Notes: generated by a model from the letters alone, not told the origin. 64,000 nucleotides of DNA from Caryophanales bacterium UBA6380 (GCA_002438785.1 DJQS01000015.1:1-64000), one strand, 5' to 3'; counted from the stretch's first letter, positions 16,896-26,640 are shown. Made by a program: numbers and translations.

Positions 16896-16915
16896 CAATA
16901 ATTACAATATTTTTT
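16881..16915 (-). terminator. Terminator of the CarD-like gene (symmetrical)
   Basis: A perfect 14-bp inverted repeat (16881-16894 with 16902-16915), A/T-rich and ending in six T in both directions, lies 12 bases beyond the carD-like stop. Confidence 0.7.
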
Positions 16916-16926
16916 GAGCAATAAAA

Positions 16927-17406
16927 TTAGTCGTTATTTATAGTTTCTTTTAGTTTATTTTCTATTTCTTCTTTAGGTACATTAAGAACATAGCTTAACT
17001 CATTAGTTAAGGCATTAGTAGCAGATTTTAATGTTCTTTGTTCAACAACAGATAAAGTTTGCTTATGTTTTGCTTTTTCGTCTTTATGTTTTTCTAAAGC
17101 AACATATAAATAAGCAATATTTTTAATATTTCCACTATAAAGTAAATTAGTAATAAATTCTCTTTGCTTTTTGCTTCCATCAATATGATCAGGAACTAAT
17201 GTTTTCATATAATCAAAAAGAGCTGGAATATCTTTTTTTGCGATTGGCTCGCGAAAGAAATTATCTAGTTTTAATAAAGGGCAATAAATTATAAGATTAG
17301 AATCATCCAAAATTAAAACTTTTGCAAAATCTTGACTATTCATATTAATTGTATCAATTATTTTGCATAGCCCATGCACGTTATGTACTAATACTTTTTC
17401 AACCAT
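16927..17406 (-). CDS. CarD/CdnL-family transcription factor
   Basis: 159 residues from the chosen ATG. The N-terminal part (VEKVLVHNVHGLCKIIDT...) matches the start of the RNA-polymerase-interacting CarD_CdnL_TRCF domain; the helical C-terminal part (about 60-150) would be the DNA-contacting half. Such proteins bind the RNA polymerase beta subunit and stabilise open complexes. The frame is open 9 codons further upstream, but a near-consensus promoter (TTGAAA-17-TATTAT) ends only 4 or 7 bases before two tandem ATGs (17409, 17406), so the message probably begins at or next to the start codon. Confidence 0.75.
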   Translation of the reverse strand: MVEKVLVHNVHGLCKIIDTINMNSQDFAKVLILDDSNLIIYCPLLKLDNFFREPIAKKDIPALFDYMKTLVPDHIDGSKKQREFITNLLYSGNIKNIAYLYVALEKHKDEKAKHKQTLSVVEQRTLKSATNALTNELSYVLNVPKEEIENKLKETINND

Positions 17407-17413
17407 CATATAT

Positions 17414-17442
17414 ATAATACAAAACTTTAACATTTATTTCAA
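17414..17442 (-). promoter_or_regulatory. Promoter of the CarD-like gene, likely leaderless
   Basis: Minus strand: -35 TTGAAA (17437-17442), 17 bp spacing, -10 TATTAT (17414-17419). The expected start point coincides with one of the two tandem ATG codons. Confidence 0.7.
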
Positions 17443-17461
17443 AGATATTTTTTTGCTAAAC

Positions 17462-17485
17462 AAAAAAATATCGATTAAATCGATA
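17462..17485 (-). terminator. Terminator of the lemA operon
   Basis: TATCGAT/ATCGATA stem with a 3-base loop followed on the minus strand by seven T. Confidence 0.8.
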
Positions 17486-17546
17486 CTTTCTTATATTAAT
17501 TAAACTAAATTAAAAATAATGATAAAATCAATATTTTGGCACTATA

Positions 17547-18215
17547 TTAGAAAAATGTTCCTCGAGCTTGTTCTTTAATTTCTTTGCTAGCAGTAAATGG
17601 GACTCTAGTTGTATATCCATATTTACTAGCAACCATCATCTTTGCAGGCCATTCTTGAATAGCACTATTCCATTCTAAAACTGTATCATTATAAAGTTCT
17701 CTAGCTGCAGTTATTTCTTTTTGTAAATAACTATTTTGTCTTAAACATTCCTCGATTTCATCGTGTGCTTTAATATCAGGATATTTTTCTAAAGCAACAT
17801 TTACTTGTCCAAATAGTTTATCAATATTTTGGTTAGCTTCATTTCTTAATGAATCAGCATTTGGATTAAGTCCTGTTCTATAAGCGGCAACAGATTTTAA
17901 AACATCCTTATCTAAATCAATAGCTTTATCTAATAATTTTGCTGCATTTTGTAAAATTACAACCCTTTGTTCCAAATAATTATCAATTTGAGAAGCATTG
18001 TGCTGAATCTTTTGCTGCAATTGTCTTAAGTATGTCCTTGCGTTAATTTTTATGACCAAAAATATAAGACCAGGGATAATACCTAAAACCCATAAAAGTA
18101 CTTCAAAAACTACAGAACCTGCACCAGTTTTTATAGGTATTTGTTTTTGAATAACATTAACATCACGACCTTCTTCAGCAATAGGGCCATTCATTTCATC
18201 TAGTTCATTAGGCAT
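17547..18215 (-). CDS. LemA family membrane protein
   Basis: 222 residues. After a charged N-terminus of about 30 residues comes one hydrophobic segment (about 33-54, VVFEVLLWVLGIIPGLIFLVI), then long helices typical of LemA (IDNYLEQRVVILQNAAKLLDKAIDLDKDVL; PDIKAHDEIEECLRQNSYLQKEITAARELYND, given here in parts of the family core). The C-terminus keeps the FTAS-type motif. The biochemical role of LemA is unknown. A GGAGG site precedes the ATG. It follows a large membrane protein gene after 14 bases, a common LemA neighbourhood. Confidence 0.85.
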   Translation of the reverse strand: MPNELDEMNGPIAEEGRDVNVIQKQIPIKTGAGSVVFEVLLWVLGIIPGLIFLVIKINARTYLRQLQQKIQHNASQIDNYLEQRVVILQNAAKLLDKAIDLDKDVLKSVAAYRTGLNPNADSLRNEANQNIDKLFGQVNVALEKYPDIKAHDEIEECLRQNSYLQKEITAARELYNDTVLEWNSAIQEWPAKMMVASKYGYTTRVPFTASKEIKEQARGTFF

Positions 18216-18229
18216 TTCAATCTTCCTCC

Positions 18230-20068
18230 TTATTCAAAATTACTAAATTTTTTGTCAAGATAATCATTTAAATCTATATCATCTTGTTCATTATAATTAT
18301 AATCATTATCTAAATAAAAACCTACAAAATTTTTTGTCCTTGTCATACTATTCTTAAATTTATCAAAATTTTTTAAATCATTTGAACTTGTAAAAGCAAC
18401 TTTCTTAAATCTATTACAATTTTGAACGCCAATCATCGAAGTTTTATTAACAGGTTCATATTCAAACCAAGGAACATCTACTAAATATGAGCGACCATTT
18501 CTACACATTACACTTACTGATGTAACTTGAGGTATTTCGTTAAAACTATAAGAATCTACATTAAATAAATCTGTATTATTTACACTATGATTGAAACTTA
18601 CTTTTAAAATTTGTTGAGTATGTGAATCTAAGGGTTTAAATAAATTTAAATCCATGGAATTTACAAAAGATTCTGCCTCATAATCACTAACATGTCGATT
18701 ATTATTATAATTATATTTTCCACCTTCAGTCATTTGATATAAAGGAATTGATAAAATAGGTGCAAGTTCAAAATATAATGATGAAAATAACTCTTTCATA
18801 TATTGAATAAAATATTTCCTTATGTCATCTAAGGAATAATAAGAAAAATAACTATATGGATTATAAGAAAAAATGTCTCTGCCATGTAAACTTGAAATTA
18901 TATTAATTTTATTTCTTTTAATAAAACAAAAATCATCGCCATAAGGCTCTTTGGCCGTTATAATTTCAACCATATTTTGTTGAGCAAGAGGAGTAAATAA
19001 AAGTCTAAATTGTGTTTCATTATCACGGTCATATGCTCCAAATAAAGCATCAAACTTAGAATTTCCTAAAGCTTGGAAAGTTTTTCCTTCTTTTGTTGCC
19101 TTTTTTGTTAATTTAGAGAGTCTCTTTTCTTCTTTTTTCACTATTTTATTAATATCATCTTCATTGTCTTCTTTCTTTAAACCACTAGGATACCTAGAAA
19201 AATTTAGATTTGGAGCCGCTTCATTTCCATAAAATAGATAATCAATTGGAGAATACGATGGAGCTTTTTTAACTAATGTAGCAACTAGCGTTTCACTTTC
19301 AACACGAGTACGCAAATTTCCTTCGCTATCCCTATAAGTTTCAGTCCAGCTTACAACCCTTGTTCCAGTATATGTTTTATCAATCATAGACATATTTAAA
19401 ATCTTACATCTAATAAATGGATTAGCATTAACGTCACCAGACATAACATCTGTAATCGATTGATCTTTACTAAAACTTTCATTAAATCCATATAATTCCT
19501 TAATTAATGATAACTTTTTAGGATCTAGCTCTTCATCTAAATTAAACATGGATGTTGTTGTATTTAAAATCTTAATAAAGTCTTTAAAAGTAAACAAATT
19601 AAATAAAGGTGTTAATTGATTTTTAGCTAAAATTAATAAATTATTAAGGTCATTTTTTAATTTATTTAACTGTACTTCCCCTTCTTTTATTTGTTTATTT
19701 AACTTTTTAAAAATAAAATATAAAGAAAGGATTGTTAATAATATTCCTACCGCAATTAATATAAAAGCAGGTGTTAATTTGTATAAGAAAAATAAAAACA
19801 CACTTAAAACAATGCACGCTACTCCAACAATTGCTAAAAAAATCAAAAAACCTCTTTTAGTTTTAATAGAATTTAATTTTTTTTCATAATCATCAATTAA
19901 TTTTTTTTGCTTTTTAATTAAATTAGTGGTATTTATATTTTCACTTATATCAATTTTGCTTTCTTTAATTAGACTATCAATATATTTATTACAATTATCA
20001 TCAAATTTATCCTTTAAAACATCTTTATAATAATCTATAGGATCATATTTTAAACTATCAACACTCAT
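18230..20068 (-). CDS. Large membrane protein paired with LemA
   Basis: 612 residues. A coiled-coil-like N-terminus (about 1-70) is followed by two adjacent membrane helices (about 74-115, GFLIFLAIVGVACIVLSV and AFILIAVGILLTILSLYF), another charged helix, and a soluble region of about 450 residues. The stretch near 325-360 (ALGNSKFDALFGAYDRDN...LLFTPL) resembles the core of DUF3137-type proteins often encoded next to lemA; this is a pattern match by eye. A GGAG site precedes the ATG. No enzymatic motif is visible. A joint envelope role with LemA is inferred from the shared transcript. Confidence 0.6.
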   Translation of the reverse strand: MSVDSLKYDPIDYYKDVLKDKFDDNCNKYIDSLIKESKIDISENINTTNLIKKQKKLIDDYEKKLNSIKTKRGFLIFLAIVGVACIVLSVFLFFLYKLTPAFILIAVGILLTILSLYFIFKKLNKQIKEGEVQLNKLKNDLNNLLILAKNQLTPLFNLFTFKDFIKILNTTTSMFNLDEELDPKKLSLIKELYGFNESFSKDQSITDVMSGDVNANPFIRCKILNMSMIDKTYTGTRVVSWTETYRDSEGNLRTRVESETLVATLVKKAPSYSPIDYLFYGNEAAPNLNFSRYPSGLKKEDNEDDINKIVKKEEKRLSKLTKKATKEGKTFQALGNSKFDALFGAYDRDNETQFRLLFTPLAQQNMVEIITAKEPYGDDFCFIKRNKINIISSLHGRDIFSYNPYSYFSYYSLDDIRKYFIQYMKELFSSLYFELAPILSIPLYQMTEGGKYNYNNNRHVSDYEAESFVNSMDLNLFKPLDSHTQQILKVSFNHSVNNTDLFNVDSYSFNEIPQVTSVSVMCRNGRSYLVDVPWFEYEPVNKTSMIGVQNCNRFKKVAFTSSNDLKNFDKFKNSMTRTKNFVGFYLDNDYNYNEQDDIDLNDYLDKKFSNFE

Positions 20069-20117
20069 AAATTATCTCCTTAGTAATTTTTAAAAAATAT
20101 AACTTTTGCATACTTTT

Positions 20118-20438
20118 TTATAATTCTGTATATTTTTTAGCATTTCCTTTACATTTATCAATCGGATATTTCTTTTCATTTTTATCAAGTTTTTGATTAA
20201 CAATAGTATCATCGTCAAGATTTAATCTATTAAGAAGATCTTCACAATATATTAAAACATCAGCTAATTCATCCTTAACATTTTCTAGATTAAAAGAACT
20301 TTCATCCCATTGAAAGCATTCAAGAAGTTCACAAGCTTCAATAGCTATAGATTTGGCTAAGTTTGAAGGTGTATGAAATTTTTCCCAATCTCTTTCTTTA
20401 TTAATTTTTTTAATTCTAAGTTTAGTTTCGTTTTTCAT
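20118..20438 (-). CDS. MazG-like nucleotide pyrophosphohydrolase
   Basis: 106 residues, one domain of the MazG/RS21-C6 (dCTP pyrophosphatase-like) fold. The metal-binding acids appear as EACELLECFQW and, further on, DELADVLIYCEDLL, the usual ExxE...ExxD arrangement. Members hydrolyse non-canonical or excess dNTPs to monophosphates. It stands alone between the MATE gene and the lemA pair. No Shine-Dalgarno site is seen; a TATAAA ends 7 bases before the ATG, but without a matching -35. Confidence 0.85.
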   Translation of the reverse strand: MKNETKLRIKKINKERDWEKFHTPSNLAKSIAIEACELLECFQWDESSFNLENVKDELADVLIYCEDLLNRLNLDDDTIVNQKLDKNEKKYPIDKCKGNAKKYTEL

Positions 20439-20568
20439 TTTTGTTTTTATATCTTAGATAATCAATATAAATCTAATTAATCAATGCTCCTAATATATAA
20501 CTACACTAATTTTATTATAAAATCATATAAATTTATATAAAATTATTATCAAAATTAAAAGTCATTTA

Positions 20569-21942
20569 TTAATCATTTAATGGCTTTAATATCTTAGGTA
20601 ATATAACTAAATAGCAACTCGTTGTAATAATTGCGCTACATACATCCGCAATAGGTTCTGCTAAAAAACATCCTTCGACATTTTTATTCATAATAAATGG
20701 AATTAAATATAAACACGGGATGAAAATAACTAATTTTCTTGCTAATGAAAGCCAAATAGAATAGCGTGCTTGGCCTAATCCCGTTAGCCCATCAACAAAT
20801 ATATATTGAAATGATAAAGGAATTATTCCAATCATATAATAAATAATATATTTATAACTTGCATTTACTATTTCCATATTAATATTATTTTTACCTATCC
20901 CAATAAACATAATTGCAAATGGTTTCGCAAGTAAAAAAGATAAGCAAAAACAAATAGAAGTAAAAATAATCGCAAAAATAATTAATTGTTTTTCTGCTTT
21001 AATTATTAATTTTTTATTTCTCGCACCATAATTATACCCTAGAATTGGTTGAGTACCGCTACTTATGCCTAATAAAGGACCAGTAATTAAAGTTTCAAAA
21101 GCTTGAACTATTGTCGCAACTTCAATATAGAAGTCACCCTTTTCTTTACCATAAAGTTTTAAAGAATTATTTAATAGAATTAAAATCAGCGAATCAGTCG
21201 CTAAAATTATAAAAGGTGAAAAACCAAGTTTGAGTATTTTTCCCATTAGTTTTACATCATAATTTCCAAAACTTAATTTAATACTCGATTTTTTAATTAA
21301 TAAGAATAAAACAAATCCAAAAGAAACACCTTGAGAAATAACTGTCGCTAAAGCAGCACCAATAGTATCAAGTTTTATCGCATACATAAATATAGGATCT
21401 AAAATTACATTCAATATACAACCGATTATAGTTGTCATCATTGCCTTAATTGATTCTCCTTGAGCAATGAGATACTGATTTAATCCTAAAGTCAAAATCG
21501 AAAAATAAGTTCCAATTAAATAAACATATAAATAATTACGAGCATATATATAGGTTTTTTCACTTGCACCAAAAAAATAAAGTAAAGGTTTGCCAAAAGA
21601 ATAGAAAAAAATGATTAACAAAGTAGAAATTCCTAATAACATAATTAAAGCATTTGCTAATATTCTTTTAGCTTCGTCATATTTTTTAGCTCCAAGAGCC
21701 ATTGAAAACATTGGCGCACCACCAAGTCCAATCCAGAATCCAAATGAAGTAATAAGTGTCGTTATGGGAGCACAAACTCCTACACCAATTAAAGCTATCT
21801 CACCAACATTATCAATATTTCCAACATAAATCCTATCGATGATATTATATAAAACGCTAATTAGTTGAGCAATCATCGAAGGAATAGCTAACTTCAATAT
21901 AGTCTTAAATGTGCTCTCATTACCTAAATAGCTACTTGTCAT
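20569..21942 (-). CDS. MATE family efflux transporter
   Basis: 457 residues with about 12 hydrophobic segments in two homologous halves. Family features include FKTILKLAIPSMIAQLISVLYNIIDRIYVG at the N-terminus (seen in parts) and a second-half GISSGTQPILGYNYGA motif. MATE proteins export cationic compounds in exchange for Na+ or H+; the substrate cannot be told here. The ATG is 10 bases from a TATGAT -10 paired with TTTACA, and an AAAGAG is too close to the ATG to act as a ribosome site, so this is another near-leaderless candidate. Confidence 0.9.
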   Translation of the reverse strand: MTSSYLGNESTFKTILKLAIPSMIAQLISVLYNIIDRIYVGNIDNVGEIALIGVGVCAPITTLITSFGFWIGLGGAPMFSMALGAKKYDEAKRILANALIMLLGISTLLIIFFYSFGKPLLYFFGASEKTYIYARNYLYVYLIGTYFSILTLGLNQYLIAQGESIKAMMTTIIGCILNVILDPIFMYAIKLDTIGAALATVISQGVSFGFVLFLLIKKSSIKLSFGNYDVKLMGKILKLGFSPFIILATDSLILILLNNSLKLYGKEKGDFYIEVATIVQAFETLITGPLLGISSGTQPILGYNYGARNKKLIIKAEKQLIIFAIIFTSICFCLSFLLAKPFAIMFIGIGKNNINMEIVNASYKYIIYYMIGIIPLSFQYIFVDGLTGLGQARYSIWLSLARKLVIFIPCLYLIPFIMNKNVEGCFLAEPIADVCSAIITTSCYLVILPKILKPLND

Positions 21943-21952
21943 AACTCTTTAT

Positions 21953-21980
21953 ATCATACACTTTTGTTTTTTAATGTAAA
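21953..21980 (-). promoter_or_regulatory. Promoter of the MATE gene
   Basis: Minus strand: -35 TTTACA (21975-21980), 16 bp spacing, -10 TATGAT (21953-21958). The predicted leader is about 4 bases. Confidence 0.5.
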
Positions 21981-21994
21981 TAAGGATGTAATTA

Positions 21995-22029
21995 TTTTTA
22001 AAAATCTCAACACTTAAGTGTTGAGATTT
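21995..22029 (-). terminator. Terminator of the tRNA-Arg gene
   Basis: A perfect 28-base palindrome (22002-22029) with CTCAACAC/GTGTTGAG at its core, followed by a T-rich stretch on the minus strand, 11 bases beyond the tRNA CCA. Confidence 0.8.
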
Positions 22030-22039
22030 AATAAACAAT

Positions 22040-22116
22040 TGGCCTGCCTGATTGGAGTCGAACCAACGGCATTCCGCTTAGGAGGCGGACCCTCTATCCA
22101 ACTGAGGTACAGGCAG
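22040..22116 (-). tRNA. tRNA-Arg (anticodon CCU)
   Basis: 77 bases including an encoded CCA. All arms fold: 7-bp acceptor CTGCCTG/CAGGCAG, D stem CCTC/GAGG, anticodon stem TCCGC/GCGGA with loop CTCCTAA (anticodon CCT, reading AGG), and T arm with the TTCGA loop core. It lies downstream of polC and has its own terminator. A small AAGAC/GTCTT hairpin is just upstream. Confidence 0.96.
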
Positions 22117-22242
22117 AAAGACTTTTGATGTCTTAATTATTTTAGCAAAATATATAAATATTCTCCATAAAATCTAAAAAGTTGATTACTTCTTTAAAAA
22201 AGGCTATAAAAGTTAAAAAACTATGCAGAACTTAATCTTTTT

Positions 22243-25200
22243 TTAAAAATTAAAATCAAATAAAGACATTTGAGCAGTATCACTTAAATGATCTAAGACA
22301 CCTAATTTATCTAATTGTTCAAGATTTGTTTTCGAAATTTTTCCTCTTTTTAATAAATCTTCTTTAGAAATAAAAGCCTTTTCCTTTCTCGCATTAACAA
22401 TTGATTCCCCAGCCTTTTCGCCTAAGCCATCTAATACTTTAAAAGGAGGAATTAATGCATTGTGCTCGTGATCTACTATAAATTTAGTTGAATCAGATTT
22501 TGTAATATCAATATTTAAAAATTTATAACCTCTTTCAGTCATTTCTAAAGCAACTTGTAATGTCTTTTCAATTTCTTCTTCCTTAGTAGATAAAGCAAAT
22601 TCAGGATTATTTGATGATTGTCTTTGTTTAAATTCAACTAATTTATCATGAATTTTGTCTATACCACCAATCATTGATACAATATCATATTGATCACATC
22701 GCAAAGTAAAAAATGTCGCATAATATTCTAAAGGATAATAAACTTTGTAATAGCCAACTCTTAATGCCATCATGACATATGCGCATGCATGTCCTTTTGG
22801 AAACAAATATTTTATTTTTTTGCATGAGTCCAAATAATATTGAGGAACATTATGATCAAGCATATTTTTGCAATCTTCAGGAGATAATCCTTTGCCTTTA
22901 CGTACTTTTTCCATAATAGTAAAGGCGTCATGAGGATCAAGTTTCATGGAAAGCAAATAAGACATAATATCATCACGACATCCAATAACACCTCTTAAAT
23001 CTGTAACATTATTTTCGATTAATTCTTGAGCATTATTATTCCAAACATCAGTGCCGTGACTTAAACCAGATATAATCAATAAATCTCTAAAAGAATTAGG
23101 ATTTGTTTCACGAAGCATTTGCCTAACAAAAGGAGTTCCAAATTCAGGTAACCCTAACGCACCATTATCTTTAGGTAAATATTTATGCATCAAATTTAAA
23201 GCATCATCTTTAGAGAATAACGATATAACCTTAGGATCATTAGGTGGTAATTTTCGACAATCAGTATTAGTTAAATCACCCATCATTTTCAAGGCTTGAG
23301 GATCAACATGCCCCAACATATCAAGTTTTAAAACAGTATCATGAATTGCATGGAAATCAAAATGGGTTGTTTGCCAAGCAGCATCAGTATCCCCTGCAGG
23401 ATATTGCACAGGAGTAAAATCATAAACTACATGATCACGAGGAATAACTACAATTCCACCTGGATGTTGACCTGTGGTTCTTTTAACTTCTTGACACCCA
23501 TATGCAATACTTGCAACCATGGCATTACTAATTTTGCTAGGATCCATATGTAAAAATTCTTCAAAATAAGCCTTTTTTACATATCCGAAAGCAGTTTTTA
23601 ATTGAACGGTTGAAATAGTTCCTGCACGATATACATTTTTTTCACCTAATAAAACCTTTGTATAATTATGAGCTGTTGCTTGATAATCAGTAGGAAAATT
23701 CAAATCAATATCAGGAGTTTTATCAGCATTAAATCCTAAAAAAGTTTGAAATGGTATAGTTTGTCCATCACTAATCATCACTTCTCCACAACAAGGGCAC
23801 ACTTTTTTAGGTAAGTCAAAACCACTAGTTATATCTTTTCCTTCATAAAATTCCACATGTTTGCATTTAGGACATCTATAATGAGGAGGTAATGGATTAA
23901 CCTCTGTAATTCCTGACATTGTTGCAGCTAAAGAACTTCCAACACTACCTCTACTACCAATAATATATCCATCAACATTTGCTTGTTGAACTAATTTATG
24001 AGCAATATAATAAATAACGCTATAACCATTTGAAATAATACCATGAAGCTCTTCTCCAAGCCTTTTTTCAATTAAAGGAGGTAGCGGATCACCATACATT
24101 TCGTGAGCAGTTTTATAACATAAATCCCTTAGTAAATTTTCACAATTATCAATTTTAGGAGGAAATAGGCCACTTGGAATAGGTTGAATTTCATCGATTT
24201 GCTCTGATATTAAATTAGGATTTTTTATTACAAAATTATAAATATCATTCTCATCATCAATCCACTTAAAGGCATCAATCATTTCACTTGTAGTTAAATA
24301 ATATTGATCAGGATTTTCAAATAAAGGAAGATTTTTCCTATAATAAGGATTTAGTGGATGATTTATTCCACCTACTGATTGAGAAGCAATAAAAACATCA
24401 CGATAAATTTTATCTGATGGATTAGCAAAATGTACATCACCAGTAGCGCATATTAATTTAGACTGCTTTTTAGCTTCGTTTATAATATCCAAAATATATA
24501 ACTTTAACTGCTCTACACTTGGAATATCACCGATATTTATTAAAAACGAATAGCATTCAAGGGGTTGTATTTCAATAAAATCATAAAAAGAAATGGCTTT
24601 TTGCAAGCTTTTTAAACCTCTATTTGTAGAACTATAAAATACCTCACCATTAAAACATGCACTACCAACAATCAAATTTTTTCGATATTTTTCTAAAATT
24701 GAACGTGGACAAATTGGCACATAGCCCATATTTTCAGTATGGGCATAACTAATTATACGATATAAGTCATGAAGGCCATCAAGATTTTTAGCATAAACAG
24801 TAGCATGAAACGTTTTATAATTACGATGTTTAATTAATAAAGGAGAAATTGGCAATTTTTCAATATCATTTAAAGTAATATCAGGATTCTTTTTAATAAA
24901 ATCAGCTCTTAATGCCATAAAACATTTTGATAATACTTCGGCATCATAATCAGCTCTATGAGCACTTTCAGTATCATAATTTACATCAAGTCTACGACAT
25001 AAAGCTCCTAAATTATGTTGTTGATTCTCAGGGAATATATATCTAGAAAGAGCTAGAGTATCAATCGCTGTTTCTTTTAACGATCCAAATCCATCTCTTT
25101 CCATAGCTTCATTTAACATCCCATAATCAAATTCAATATTATGTGAAACTAAAATTGAATCACCTATGAAATTTTTAATTTCATCATAAACTTCTTTAAA

Positions 25201-26637
25201 AGTTGGTTTATCTTTAACCATTTCATTAGTAATGTTAGTTTTTTCTTCAATTTTTTTAGGAATAGGTATTTGTGGATTTATTAAGATATCTAATCGATCA
25301 GTTACAAATCCATTTACTATCTTAACAGCGCCAAATTCAGTAATCCTATCATATCTAATAGATAGTCCTGTAGTTTCAAGATCAAAACAAACAAATGTTA
25401 AATCCTTCAATTTTTCATTTATTGGATTAATGACACCTCTCAAATAATCTTCGCTAATGTATAGCTCACTACCATATAAAATCTTAATTCCATATTTTTT
25501 ACTAGCAATTTGAGCTTCAGGAAAGGCTTGAACCACACCATGATCTGTTAATCCAATTGCTTTATGCCCCATATGTTTTGCTAATTTACAATAATCAGTA
25601 ATTGTTGTTACAGCATCCATTTCGCTCATCTTAGTATGTAAATGTAATTCAATTCTTTTCTCGCCTTCAAAATTATCATCTCGAAGCGGAGTCTCAGGAA
25701 GCATATCAAAATAATGTGCCATTACGAATGGTTCTTTTTTATACTTATCGACATCAACACGTCCTTTAATTCTTATATTTTTTCCGATGCTAATATCTTT
25801 TAATTTGTCAGTAGAAAGAGATGTACCATTAGAGATAAGTGTAACATAAATTGCGCCTGTATCATCACTAACGCCTATTTTATATAATTTTCTACCAGTT
25901 TTTGTATCTCTAGAATCGCATTCAAAAATAAAACCATTAAAATCTATTGAACCACTGTTACTATCAACATCTTTTAATTTTATTTCCTTATAATTACCCT
26001 TTATAAAAACAGAATTATGACGTCTCTCCTCAATCATTTTTTGATAATTTTCTTTTAGCGTTTCTTGTAATTCAATCTCTTTTTTCTCTTTATATTCATC
26101 AAAATCTTTATCATTATCAATAATTATATTTTCTATTTCATTATCATCTTTATTAATGACAATATCATTTTCTTCTATATTAATTTCTTTAATAGATGCT
26201 TTATAAAATTTCGGATAATTTAAAAAACTTAAAAAAGAAATTAAATCATCTTTAATCATATTAAAATCATTTAAATCCTTTTCTTTATAAAAAATTAAAG
26301 AAATTCCATCATCATTTAATATAACTTCAAAATTTTCTTCTTTATGAACTTTATTAAAGTAAAAATCTTTAATTAAATTATAAATATCAACCATTTCTAA
26401 TTTAAAATCATAATAAAAATTAATTTCATAAGAGTACGATTTTATATTATTTAGTCCAATAATAAATTGATCAATTAACTTAAAAGTCCATGGACTATCT
26501 TTTTTAATATTATAAATAAATGTATTAACTTTATCTTTTGATTTTAAAATACTTAGAAAACTTAAATCATAAGAATCAACATCAAAAATTTTAATGCTGT
26601 TCAAAAATTTTTTGAATTTTTTGTCTCCATCTATCAT
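22243..26637 (-). CDS. polC: DNA polymerase III alpha subunit, PolC type
   Basis: 1464 residues, normal for Gram-positive PolC. Order: N-terminal domain, OB fold (about 215-315), PHP domain (HLHTKMSEMDAV near 330), inserted DnaQ-like 3'-5' exonuclease (CFDLETTGLS near 417), second PHP part, zinc-binding cysteines (CPKCKH...CPCCGE, about 920-950), polymerase active-site acids (PDIDLNFP near 975), thumb and C-terminal helix-hairpin-helix. It is the main replicative polymerase. It starts 3 bases after rseP ends, with an AAGGAT site. The presence of PolC supports a Bacillota/Mollicute-type host; proS, which precedes it in Bacillus, is absent. Confidence 0.97.
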   Translation of the reverse strand: MIDGDKKFKKFLNSIKIFDVDSYDLSFLSILKSKDKVNTFIYNIKKDSPWTFKLIDQFIIGLNNIKSYSYEINFYYDFKLEMVDIYNLIKDFYFNKVHKEENFEVILNDDGISLIFYKEKDLNDFNMIKDDLISFLSFLNYPKFYKASIKEINIEENDIVINKDDNEIENIIIDNDKDFDEYKEKKEIELQETLKENYQKMIEERRHNSVFIKGNYKEIKLKDVDSNSGSIDFNGFIFECDSRDTKTGRKLYKIGVSDDTGAIYVTLISNGTSLSTDKLKDISIGKNIRIKGRVDVDKYKKEPFVMAHYFDMLPETPLRDDNFEGEKRIELHLHTKMSEMDAVTTITDYCKLAKHMGHKAIGLTDHGVVQAFPEAQIASKKYGIKILYGSELYISEDYLRGVINPINEKLKDLTFVCFDLETTGLSIRYDRITEFGAVKIVNGFVTDRLDILINPQIPIPKKIEEKTNITNEMVKDKPTFKEVYDEIKNFIGDSILVSHNIEFDYGMLNEAMERDGFGSLKETAIDTLALSRYIFPENQQHNLGALCRRLDVNYDTESAHRADYDAEVLSKCFMALRADFIKKNPDITLNDIEKLPISPLLIKHRNYKTFHATVYAKNLDGLHDLYRIISYAHTENMGYVPICPRSILEKYRKNLIVGSACFNGEVFYSSTNRGLKSLQKAISFYDFIEIQPLECYSFLINIGDIPSVEQLKLYILDIINEAKKQSKLICATGDVHFANPSDKIYRDVFIASQSVGGINHPLNPYYRKNLPLFENPDQYYLTTSEMIDAFKWIDDENDIYNFVIKNPNLISEQIDEIQPIPSGLFPPKIDNCENLLRDLCYKTAHEMYGDPLPPLIEKRLGEELHGIISNGYSVIYYIAHKLVQQANVDGYIIGSRGSVGSSLAATMSGITEVNPLPPHYRCPKCKHVEFYEGKDITSGFDLPKKVCPCCGEVMISDGQTIPFQTFLGFNADKTPDIDLNFPTDYQATAHNYTKVLLGEKNVYRAGTISTVQLKTAFGYVKKAYFEEFLHMDPSKISNAMVASIAYGCQEVKRTTGQHPGGIVVIPRDHVVYDFTPVQYPAGDTDAAWQTTHFDFHAIHDTVLKLDMLGHVDPQALKMMGDLTNTDCRKLPPNDPKVISLFSKDDALNLMHKYLPKDNGALGLPEFGTPFVRQMLRETNPNSFRDLLIISGLSHGTDVWNNNAQELIENNVTDLRGVIGCRDDIMSYLLSMKLDPHDAFTIMEKVRKGKGLSPEDCKNMLDHNVPQYYLDSCKKIKYLFPKGHACAYVMMALRVGYYKVYYPLEYYATFFTLRCDQYDIVSMIGGIDKIHDKLVEFKQRQSSNNPEFALSTKEEEIEKTLQVALEMTERGYKFLNIDITKSDSTKFIVDHEHNALIPPFKVLDGLGEKAGESIVNARKEKAFISKEDLLKRGKISKTNLEQLDKLGVLDHLSDTAQMSLFDFNF

Positions 26638-26640
26638 TTT

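Noticed and set aside
20436..20451. MazG-like gene as another leaderless message
   Set aside because: A TATAAA is at the right distance from the ATG, but there is no -35 and such hexamers are common by chance at this A+T content.
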